A stretch of 8,711 nucleotides of DNA from Thiotrichaceae bacterium (GTDB lineage: Bacteria; Pseudomonadota; Gammaproteobacteria; Thiotrichales; Thiotrichaceae), in NCBI GenBank assembly GCA_027008885.1, contig JALVDQ010000343.1, positions 1 to 8,711 on the forward strand. The letters run 5' to 3'. Positions within the stretch are counted from its first letter, which is position 1; every line of letters begins with the position of its first letter. The translations under genes and the position numbers were made by a program. Below are positions 1 through 5,533 of the stretch, one piece after another. The notes under the pieces are model-generated. The model saw nothing but the letters and a program-made list of their open reading frames with translations, was not told the origin of the DNA and did no database searches.

Positions 1-19
1 AAGACAGAGGACAGAAGAC
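1..19. repeat. heptamer tandem repeat, truncated by window edge
   Basis: The first 19 bases are a partial unit followed by AGAGGAC and AGAAGAC, the two variants of the 7-bp unit that forms the larger array at 167-236. It runs directly into AGCGTAGG and a REP-like palindrome. The array probably continues to the left of the window. Confidence 0.8.
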
Positions 20-26
20 AGCGTAG

Positions 27-53
27 GTCGGATTAGCCCAAGCGTAATCCGAC
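27..53. repeat. REP-like palindrome
   Basis: GTCGGATTA (27-35) and TAATCCGAC (45-53) are perfect 9-bp inverted arms around a 9-nt loop. From memory, palindromes of this GTAGGTCGGATTA...TAATCCGAC type are common intergenic repeats in gammaproteobacteria; I could not check this by search. It sits immediately after a heptamer array, and the right end of the window (8704-8711) begins to repeat that arrangement. Confidence 0.75.
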
Positions 54-72
54 AAAATCATGGCACTATGTT

Positions 73-92
73 GGATGACGCTACGCTAATCC
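73..92. repeat. REP-like unit, inverted relative to 27-53
   Basis: The reverse complement of this stretch is GGATTAGCGTAGCGTCATCC, which resembles the unit at 30-50 (GGATTAGCCC...TAATCC). The two units therefore face each other across about 20 bp, as in a paired REP or BIME-like arrangement. No gene overlaps it. Confidence 0.55.
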
Positions 93-132
93 AGGCAGCG
101 ATTGAGTAAATCAACAGGTTTAACCCAGCACC

Positions 133-162
133 AAAATATATAAAAAACAGGGGGGATGGGTA
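133..162. repeat. 30-bp dispersed direct repeat, copy 1
   Basis: This 30-bp block (AAAATATATAAAAAACAG, then GGGGGATGGGTA) recurs without a mismatch at 8644-8673. In both places a heptamer array follows within a few bases. The AT-rich half followed by a G-rich half does not resemble a promoter or terminator I recognise. It is best treated as the leading module of a composite dispersed repeat. Confidence 0.85.
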
Positions 163-166
163 TGGC

Positions 167-236
167 AGAGGACAGAAGACAGAAGACAGAGGACAGAGGA
201 CAGAGGACAGAGGACAGAGGACAGAGGACAGAGGAC
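167..236. repeat. ten-unit heptamer tandem array (AGAGGAC/AGAAGAC)
   Basis: Ten contiguous 7-bp units can be read: one AGAGGAC (167-173), two AGAAGAC (174-187) and seven AGAGGAC (188-236). A partial AGAA follows. Because 21 bp equals seven codons, every minus-strand frame shows a repeating CPLSSVL-type peptide, which creates spurious ORFs between 58 and 343. The array resembles the short tandemly repeated heptanucleotides described in some bacteria. Copy number is likely to vary between strains (inference). Confidence 0.92.
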
Positions 237-386
237 AGAAGCAGAGCATGTAGCCTGCGTTGAGGATACAAAACGCGGGATGGTGTATTGCCGGGGTCGG
301 CACAATTTCTGTGTTGTGCGAGAATAATAAAAATATCAATCATATTGTTTGCTACCGCGCTATTCTGATAATAAACTCACTGCCCT
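237..386. other. ccmA upstream intergenic region
   Basis: After the array this stretch holds no credible gene. It contains a small hairpin, GCACAA (300-305) and TTGTGC (314-319), with no U-tract on either side. A weak promoter candidate for ccmA lies at 345-372. Confidence 0.5.
345..372 (+). promoter_or_regulatory. possible sigma-70 promoter for ccmAB
   Basis: TTGTTT (345-350) and GATAAT (367-372) are separated by 16 bp. Transcription would begin near 379, giving only about 8 nt before the ATG at 387. That fits the lack of a Shine-Dalgarno sequence there and would make the mRNA nearly leaderless. Both boxes are imperfect, so this is tentative. Confidence 0.3.
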
Positions 387-1016
387 ATGACACTTGAAGT
401 TAAAAAGCTGCAATGTATTCGTGGAGATCGTGAGTTGTTCAGGGAGCTCTCGTTTAGCTTGCAGGAGAAACAGTTAATGATGCTGGAAGGTCGCAATGGC
501 AGTGGCAAAACAACTTTGCTGCGCGCTTTGTGTGGTTTGTATGTGGCTGATCAGGGAGAGATTTTGTGGCGGGGTAAACCAATCAGGCAGCAGGATGAGG
601 CGTACCGGCGCGAGCTTTTGTATTTGGGGCATCTGAATGCGATCAAGGCAGATTTGTCTGTGCTTGAGAATTTGCGTATCAATTCCCTGTTGGCGGGTGC
701 GCGTGTTTCTGATGATGATCTTATGGCGGCACTGGATACGATTGGTTTGTATGCTTTTGAGGATTTTCCCACGAGTCAGCTTTCGCAGGGGCAGAAACGT
801 CGCGTGGCTTTGGCGCGCTTGCTTGTCAGTAAAGCCAGTTTGTGGATTCTGGATGAGCCTTTTGTGGCTCTGGATGTTGCCGCAGTGGAACACTTGCAAG
901 CGATTATTGCCAAGCATGTCGAGCAGGGCGGCATGGTGATTTTGACAACGCATCAGGAAGTGCCCTTGACCTCTGGCAAGATCAAGCGCCTTTCCTTAAA
1001 TGACCATGCCGTATGA
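387..1016 (+). CDS. ccmA: cytochrome c maturation heme exporter ATPase CcmA
   Basis: The 209-residue protein is the ATP-binding subunit of the CcmAB(C) ABC complex. In the cytochrome c maturation (System I) pathway, ATP hydrolysis releases heme-loaded CcmE at the cytoplasmic membrane. Visible motifs are Walker A GRNGSGKTT (35-43), the CcmA-typical LLYLGHLNAIKADLSVLENL stretch (78-97), the ABC signature LSQGQ (132-136), Walker B LWILDEP with catalytic E157, the D-loop ALD (161-163) and the switch H189. Length matches the family (about 205-210). ATG 387 is chosen because it gives the full N-terminal beta strand; no Shine-Dalgarno sequence precedes it. ccmB follows after 42 nt, so the two are probably co-transcribed. 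No ccmC or later ccm gene is present downstream. Confidence 0.95.
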   Translation: MTLEVKKLQCIRGDRELFRELSFSLQEKQLMMLEGRNGSGKTTLLRALCGLYVADQGEILWRGKPIRQQDEAYRRELLYLGHLNAIKADLSVLENLRINSLLAGARVSDDDLMAALDTIGLYAFEDFPTSQLSQGQKRRVALARLLVSKASLWILDEPFVALDVAAVEHLQAIIAKHVEQGGMVILTTHQEVPLTSGKIKRLSLNDHAV

Positions 1017-1017
1017 G

Positions 1018-1047
1018 TACGCGGTATTATGCGCTATTACGCGGTAT
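1018..1047. repeat. three tandem 10-bp units between ccmA and ccmB
   Basis: TACGCGGTAT (1018-1027), TATGCGCTAT (1028-1037) and TACGCGGTAT (1038-1047) follow one another directly. The outer two are identical and the middle one differs at two positions. They fill most of the 42-nt spacer just upstream of ccmB. Confidence 0.7.
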
Positions 1048-1058
1048 AAAGAAAAACT

Positions 1059-1730
1059 ATGATTAAAGCCTTCTGGATTATTCTTAAACGTGATTTATTG
1101 CTTGCATTGCGACGTCGCAGTGAGGTGTTTACCGTGCTGTTTTTTTTCATGGTGGTGATTAGCCTGTTTCCACTGGGGGTTGGCAGTGAGGATAAAACGC
1201 TGAAGCTGATTGCGCCGGGTGTTGTCTGGGTGGCTGCCTTGCTGGCTTCGACGCTGGCTCTGGATCGTCTGTTTGCGAATGATTATCTTGACGGCACGCT
1301 GGAGCAGTTTGTCCTGATTCCACATTCGCTGCCAGTTATTGTGCTGGCAAAAATGCTGGCGCACTGGTTGCTGACCGGATTGCCACTGGTGCTGATCGCG
1401 CCGCTGGTTGGTCTGTTTTATCATTTGCCGAGTGCTTCAATTTGGGTGATGGTGCTGGTATTGCTGCTAGGTACGCCGGTTTTGAGCATGATTGGCGCCA
1501 TAGCTGCGGCACTTACGCTGGGTTTGCGGGGTGGCGGAGTGCTGATTTCACTGCTGGTTTTGCCACTGTATATTCCTGTGCTGGTTTATGGCGCGGGTGC
1601 CGTTTCTGTCAGTATGCATGAGGGGGTTAGCACACAGCCTTATATTCTGCTGCTTTCGGCATTTATTTTATTGAGCGTGATTTTTTCACCCTGGGCAACG
1701 GCAGCAGCACTTAAAATATCACTTGAGTAG
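1059..1730 (+). CDS. ccmB: cytochrome c maturation heme exporter membrane subunit CcmB
   Basis: The 223-residue integral membrane protein is the permease partner of CcmA in System I cytochrome c biogenesis. Family hallmarks are the N-terminal RDLLLALRRRSEV (residues 10-22), LFPLGVG (36-42), IAPGVVWVAALLASTLALDRLF (51-72), the conserved D-GTLEQ loop (77-83) and LAKMLAHWLLTGLPL (96-110). I see about six membrane segments, near 24-42, 52-70, 93-116, 128-150, 157-178 and 193-215. Length matches the family (about 220). The start at 1059 has only a weak purine run (AAAGAAAA) upstream, and translation may rely partly on coupling with ccmA. The gene ends at a REP-like remnant where ccmC would follow in the usual ccmABCDEFGH order. 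Confidence 0.95.
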   Translation: MIKAFWIILKRDLLLALRRRSEVFTVLFFFMVVISLFPLGVGSEDKTLKLIAPGVVWVAALLASTLALDRLFANDYLDGTLEQFVLIPHSLPVIVLAKMLAHWLLTGLPLVLIAPLVGLFYHLPSASIWVMVLVLLLGTPVLSMIGAIAAALTLGLRGGGVLISLLVLPLYIPVLVYGAGAVSVSMHEGVSTQPYILLLSAFILLSVIFSPWATAAALKISLE

Positions 1731-1755
1731 CCGGATTAGCGTGGTTTGATCCCGG
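1731..1755. repeat. REP-like remnant at the 3' end of ccmB
   Basis: GGATTAGCGTGGTTTGATCC (1733-1752) matches the reverse complement of the unit at 73-92 at about 16 of 20 positions, and is flanked by CC and CGG. It starts one base after the ccmB stop codon. It may act as the 3' boundary of the ccmAB message, but no U-tract is present, so terminator function is unproven. Confidence 0.45.
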
Positions 1756-1804
1756 TATAAGCCACGAATTACACTGAGGCTAAAATCTAATTGACTTAAT
1801 CTGG

Positions 1805-1832
1805 TTGACATAACATCAGATAAGCCTATAAT
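1805..1832 (+). promoter_or_regulatory. consensus sigma-70 promoter of the csp gene
   Basis: TTGACA (1805-1810) and TATAAT (1827-1832) are both perfect consensus hexamers separated by 16 bp. Transcription should begin near 1839, leaving a leader of about 153 nt before the cold-shock gene. That resembles the long 5' UTRs of cspA-type genes. Confidence 0.85.
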
Positions 1833-1838
1833 GCGTAG

Positions 1839-1992
1839 GCGCTTGAAAGTACGTTTTTTATGCAACACCATCTCGAAGTTCCTTCTTACGATCCTCGTTC
1901 TCGTTTTCATAATCATAGCAACACATTCAGCAATACCGTCCTGAGGTTTTCAGGACAAATTTATACAATTAAAATATTATTAGGAAAAAAAT
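1839..1992 (+). promoter_or_regulatory. long 5' leader of the cold-shock gene
   Basis: This predicted ~153-nt untranslated leader contains a perfect hairpin: GTCCTGA (1938-1944), loop GGTTT, TCAGGAC (1950-1956). A Shine-Dalgarno TAGGA (1981-1985) lies 7 nt before the ATG at 1993. E. coli cspA has a similarly long leader that acts as an RNA thermosensor; whether this one folds in that way is inference. No clear match to the E. coli cold box is seen. An overlapping 52-codon reading frame begins at 1860 (see findings). Confidence 0.5.
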
Positions 1993-2199
1993 ATGTCTAC
2001 AACTACTGGAACAGTTAAGTGGTTCAACGAATCTAAAGGCTTTGGTTTTATTGAGCAAGATAATGGCCCCGATGTTTTCGCACATTTCAGTGCAATTCAG
2101 GGCGATGGATTCAAGACTTTAAACGAAGGTCAAAAGGTTGAGTTCACAGTTACCGACGGTCAAAAAGGTCCCCAGGCGGACAATATCGTCGCTGTTTAA
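1993..2199 (+). CDS. cold-shock domain RNA/DNA-binding protein (CspA family)
   Basis: The 68-residue protein is a single cold-shock domain, a five-stranded OB fold that binds single-stranded RNA or DNA and acts as an RNA chaperone in the cytoplasm. RNP1 KGFGFI (15-20), RNP2 VFAHF (28-32) and the aromatic W10/F11 platform are present, with the usual GTVKWFN opening and Q-ADNI near the end. RNP2 has Ala30 where Val is more usual. Length fits the family (about 66-70). The gene has its own consensus promoter and a long leader. It is convergent with ntrC, from which a strong hairpin separates it. The paralogue (CspA, C, D, E and so on) cannot be assigned from sequence alone, so no symbol is given. 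Confidence 0.95.
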   Translation: MSTTTGTVKWFNESKGFGFIEQDNGPDVFAHFSAIQGDGFKTLNEGQKVEFTVTDGQKGPQADNIVAV

Positions 2200-2236
2200 T
2201 CTTTAAACAGGCTGTCTGTCTGGGATGGTCATGGGT

Positions 2237-2265
2237 GTAGCGGGGAAAGCTGATTTTCTCGCTAC
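2237..2265. terminator. bidirectional hairpin between csp and ntrC
   Basis: GTAGCGGGGAAA (2237-2248) pairs with TTTTCTCGCTAC (2254-2265) over 12 bp, including two G-U pairs, around a GCTGA loop. It lies 37 nt after the csp stop codon and 11 nt beyond the ntrC stop codon, so it could end or protect both convergent messages. Neither side has a proper U-tract, so efficient intrinsic termination is uncertain. Confidence 0.6.
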
Positions 2266-2276
2266 AATTCATATTC

Positions 2277-3728
2277 TCAGGCAGGCTCCCTTTCATCGCT
2301 TTCATCACTTTTAGTATTCTTCTTTAGTTCTTTTAATTTGCGCGTCAGCGTATTTCTTCCCCAGCCGAGCAGTTCGGCAGCATCCTTTTTTCTTCCACCT
2401 GTTTTATTCAGTGCAGCATCAAGCGCTATTGATTCAAACTTTGGCGTAATTTTATCCAGCACACGCTTTTCACCACGATTAAGACATTGTGAAATGTATT
2501 GATATAACTGCTCTTCCCAGTTGTTGATATTGGTTGCTTCGGTTTTTTGCAGCTCTGCCGGAAGATCCTCAAAAGTAACGATATGACCTGTTGCCATGAC
2601 TGTAAGCCAACGGCTAACATTTTCAAGCTGGCGTACATTTCCCGCCCATTCCAGCGTTTGCAGGTAATCGCTGACTTCCTGACTGAGTGTTTTCTGTTCG
2701 GTGTTTAATTCTTTTGCCGCCTGTGCAAGAAAGTGATTAAGGAGCAAAATAATGTCTTCACCGCGCTCCCGCAATGGGGGGATTTGTATCCGGATGACGT
2801 TCAAGCGATGAAACAGGTCCTCACGAAAAAGACCTTTTTTTACCTGCTCTTCCAGATTTTGATGTGTTGCTGCAACAATACGCACATCAACCTTGATGGG
2901 ACGGGTGCCACCGACGCGATAAAATTCACCGTCAGCAAGAACCCGCAGCAGGCGGGTTTGCAGCTCTGGTGGCATATCGCCGATTTCATCCAGAAACAGG
3001 GTGCCTTTGTTTGCCTGTTCAAAGCGCCCTGTGCGTTGCGCCTGAGCGCCAGTAAAAGAGCCTTTTTCATGCCCAAAAAGTTCGGATTCAAGCAGGTCTT
3101 TGGGAATGGCTGCGGTATTAATCGCTATAAACGGGTTGTTGGCACGCGGGCTATGGTTGTGTAATGCCTTGGCTACCAGCTCTTTTCCAGTGCCGGATTC
3201 GCCTGTGATTAATACCGAAATACTGGTTTTGCTGAGCCGTCCAATGGTGCGAAACATATCCTGCATGGCAACCGATTTGCCAATAATTTCTTGCTGACTG
3301 ATCTCGTTTTGCGTGTCTTCGCTTGTATCTTTTGGTTTGATTGCCGATTTGCCGGATGCGCAGGCGCGCTTGCTTAGCTCGATTGCCTCGTTAATATCAA
3401 ACGGTTTGGGTAGATATTCAAAGGCACCACTTTGATAGGCTGACATTGCACTATCCATATCAGAATGCGCGGTCATTATGATAACCGGAAGGTCTGGGTG
3501 ATCTTTATGGATTGTGTCAATCAGCTCGAAGCCATCCATGCCCGGCATACGAATATCGGTGATAATGGCATCAGGCAGCTCCTTGTTTTCTGTTGCCTGT
3601 TGTAACGCCCTGAGCAAATCGCTGGCATATTCAAATACACTCACCTGCATACCGGCTTTTTCCAGGGCGCGCTGTAGAACCCAGCGTATTGACTGGTCAT
3701 CATCGACAATCCATATATTTTCAGACAT
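2277..3728 (-). CDS. ntrC: nitrogen regulation response regulator NtrC (NR-I)
   Basis: The 483-residue protein is the sigma-54-dependent activator of nitrogen-starvation genes. The receiver domain (about 1-120) has the acidic pair D10/D11, phosphoacceptor D58 (TDIRMPG), T86 and K108. The AAA+ domain (about 145-380) has Walker A GESGTGKE (176-183), the sigma-54 contact loop GSFTGA (223-228), Walker B GTLFLDEIGD (242-251) and the arginine-finger region FREDLFHRL (301-309). The C-terminal Fis-type helix-turn-helix is LDAALNKTGGRKKDAAELLG (436-455) and onward. Two oddities: the contact loop reads GSFTGA instead of GAFTGA, and a charged tail of about 13 residues follows the helix-turn-helix. The gene begins directly after the ntrB stop codon, with AGGAG inside the end of ntrB, so translation is probably coupled. 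Confidence 0.97.
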   Translation of the reverse strand: MSENIWIVDDDQSIRWVLQRALEKAGMQVSVFEYASDLLRALQQATENKELPDAIITDIRMPGMDGFELIDTIHKDHPDLPVIIMTAHSDMDSAMSAYQSGAFEYLPKPFDINEAIELSKRACASGKSAIKPKDTSEDTQNEISQQEIIGKSVAMQDMFRTIGRLSKTSISVLITGESGTGKELVAKALHNHSPRANNPFIAINTAAIPKDLLESELFGHEKGSFTGAQAQRTGRFEQANKGTLFLDEIGDMPPELQTRLLRVLADGEFYRVGGTRPIKVDVRIVAATHQNLEEQVKKGLFREDLFHRLNVIRIQIPPLRERGEDIILLLNHFLAQAAKELNTEQKTLSQEVSDYLQTLEWAGNVRQLENVSRWLTVMATGHIVTFEDLPAELQKTEATNINNWEEQLYQYISQCLNRGEKRVLDKITPKFESIALDAALNKTGGRKKDAAELLGWGRNTLTRKLKELKKNTKSDESDEREPA

Positions 3729-4805
3729 CTAGTTAGTCTCCTTTTGATCAGACATCGGTAAGAGCAGGGTGAAACAGGTCTTTCCCGGCTTTGATTCAAA
3801 CTGAATGACACCGTTGAGGCGATTTGCCAGAGACTGGGCAATCGAAAGTCCCAGTCCGGTGCCTTTTGCTGAACCACTAATCATGGGGAAAAATAGCTTG
3901 TCGCGTATATCTTTGGGTACACCACGCCCATCATCAATAATTTCCAGGCGTAATACCAGGCGGTGTTGTTGATGATTGATGGTAAAGTTGCGCATGATGC
4001 GGGTGCGGAACAGGATATTCCCCTTGTCACCCACAGCCTTGAGCGCATTTCCGACAATATTGAAGATGATCTGTATTAAATGATCCCGATCCGCAAGCAA
4101 CTCAGGAATGCTTGGATCATAATCAAAACGCAGGTTCACGCCGTCGGGTATATCTGCCTTGACCAGCTTGCGAACGCGCTCCAGCACTTCATGGATATTA
4201 ATGCGTTCATGTTTTACCGGATGACGCGAGCCCAGCATTCGGTCAACCAGATTTTGCAGGCGATCTGCCTCGGAAATAATAATCTTGGTATATTCCTTGA
4301 GTTCATTATTCTGTAATTCACTCTCAAGCAGTTGCGCTGCTCCGCGTAAACCACCCAGTGGATTTTTTATTTCATGCGCCATGCCCCGCACCAGCTGTTG
4401 TGTCGCCTGTTGCTGGCTCAGGAGCTGTTCTTCCCGTGCGATACGCAGTTGATGATCTACGCGATAGAGTTCAAGTACCACGCCAACCAGTTTTCCAGTG
4501 TTTAATATCGGGCTGGCGACACAATCCACGGTTATTTCGCTGTGCTTGCTGCGCAGATGACAGCTGCGTAAAACCTGTGGTTCTCCGTTATCAAGAACAT
4601 ATTGCAGATGATCCACAATCATAAACTGACCAAATAAAGCAGTATAGGGTTTTTGCTGGATGCGTTCCCTTGACTGGTCAAACAGGTTTTCAGCAGCGGC
4701 ATTGATTTTCTGGATTAACAGCGATTTATCCAGCACGATGATGGCAGTGCTCAGGGCATCGCTGACTAACTCCGTAAAAAAACTGCTGTCTTGTTTATCT
4801 GGCAA
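3729..4805 (-). CDS. ntrB: nitrogen regulation sensor histidine kinase NtrB (NR-II)
   Basis: The 358-residue cytoplasmic kinase/phosphatase phosphorylates NtrC under nitrogen limitation and is switched to phosphatase by PII. A PAS domain (about 10-115) is followed by the DHp H-box with phosphoacceptor H144 in MAHEIKNPLGGLRGAAQLL (142-160). The ATPase domain has the N-box with N249 and N253, G1 DDGRGVP (291-297) and G2 GTGLGLS (315-321). There are no membrane segments, as expected for NtrB. The start is a TTG at 4805: AGGAG lies 8 nt upstream, an in-frame stop lies further upstream with no ATG between, and the next in-frame ATG is Met62, inside the PAS domain. glnA, which often precedes ntrBC in enterics, is absent here. 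Confidence 0.96.
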   Translation of the reverse strand: MPDKQDSSFFTELVSDALSTAIIVLDKSLLIQKINAAAENLFDQSRERIQQKPYTALFGQFMIVDHLQYVLDNGEPQVLRSCHLRSKHSEITVDCVASPILNTGKLVGVVLELYRVDHQLRIAREEQLLSQQQATQQLVRGMAHEIKNPLGGLRGAAQLLESELQNNELKEYTKIIISEADRLQNLVDRMLGSRHPVKHERINIHEVLERVRKLVKADIPDGVNLRFDYDPSIPELLADRDHLIQIIFNIVGNALKAVGDKGNILFRTRIMRNFTINHQQHRLVLRLEIIDDGRGVPKDIRDKLFFPMISGSAKGTGLGLSIAQSLANRLNGVIQFESKPGKTCFTLLLPMSDQKETN

Positions 4806-4914
4806 GAAATGTGCTCCTGTTAAACGAATCTTGTTATTTGGCTAAGCAAACATCGCGCCAACATCATTTGATGAAGCCTTCGACCCAGATCTTGCCTTTG
4901 AATGCTTGGATTGT

Positions 4915-4942
4915 TTTGTATTTATTGGTAAGAGCCTGTCAA
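4915..4942 (-). promoter_or_regulatory. sigma-70-like promoter for ntrBC
   Basis: Read on the minus strand, TTGACA (4942-4937) is a perfect -35 and TACAAA (4920-4915) a 4-of-6 match to -10, 16 bp apart. Transcription would start near 4908, giving a leader of about 100 nt before the TTG start. The NtrC-type site at 4998-5014 lies upstream of it, which would allow autoregulation (inference). Confidence 0.5.
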
Positions 4943-4977
4943 CTACATAAATAATCTGACAAGCAAAGCACCGCGCA

Positions 4978-5014
4978 TGCACATTTAGTGCTAAAAGCGC
5001 ACTAAATAGGTGCA
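4978..5014. promoter_or_regulatory. NtrC-type operator with overlapping dyads
   Basis: The best site is 4998-5014: CGCAC, 7 nt, GTGCA, which fits the TGCAC-N7-GTGCA NtrC consensus except at the first base. Its centre lies at about -107 from the predicted glnK start, a normal enhancer distance. A second, poorer half-site pair, TGCAC (4978-4982) and GTGCT (4988-4992), has only 5 nt between. The two are linked by a perfect inverted repeat, ATTTAGTGC (4983-4991) and GCACTAAAT (4999-5007). The remaining sequence of the 375-bp ntrB-glnK interval is AT-rich with no gene. Confidence 0.7.
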
Positions 5015-5086
5015 TTTTTGCATATTAATCTATTTTCTGTCTTATTTTAAGCTTGATATAGCGCAATTTTATCATTTGCTGATAGT

Positions 5087-5102
5087 TGGCATAGAAATTG
5101 CT
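5087..5102 (+). promoter_or_regulatory. sigma-54 (-24/-12) promoter of glnK-amtB
   Basis: TGGCATAGAAATTGCT matches the sigma-54 consensus TGGCAC-N5-TTGCW at all but one position. The invariant GG (5088-5089) and GC (5100-5101) are separated by exactly 10 bp. Transcription should start near 5113, about 68 nt before the glnK ATG. With the NtrC site upstream, this places glnK-amtB in the NtrC regulon. Confidence 0.9.
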
Positions 5103-5174
5103 GAACCACACTTAGCAATTACGCTTATCCTGTTTTAAATATCAGGAAACAATTAATTTTTTAGATAGGAGTAG

Positions 5175-5519
<345 letters not shown>

Positions 5520-5533
5520 AAGGAGAAGATAAA

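Noticed and set aside
58..343. Three overlapping minus-strand ORFs with CPLSSVL-type repeats
   Set aside because: They are translations of the 7-bp satellite and adjoining REP-like sequence in different frames, with no family resemblance and no convincing ribosome binding site.
1719..1916. Minus-strand 65-codon ORF between ccmB and csp
   Set aside because: It lies antisense across the perfect csp promoter and the ccmB end, has no recognisable motif, and its basic composition fits a chance frame.
2733..3297. Plus-strand ORFs antisense to ntrC
   Set aside because: They are shadow frames of the AAA+ domain coding sequence with no independent motif or ribosome binding site.
4800..4815. Second sigma-54-like match (TGGCAAGAAATGTGCT) on the + strand
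   Set aside because: GG and GC have the right 10-bp spacing, but TTGC is GTGC, it overlaps the ntrB start, and it is 365 bp from glnK, which has a better promoter at 5087-5102.
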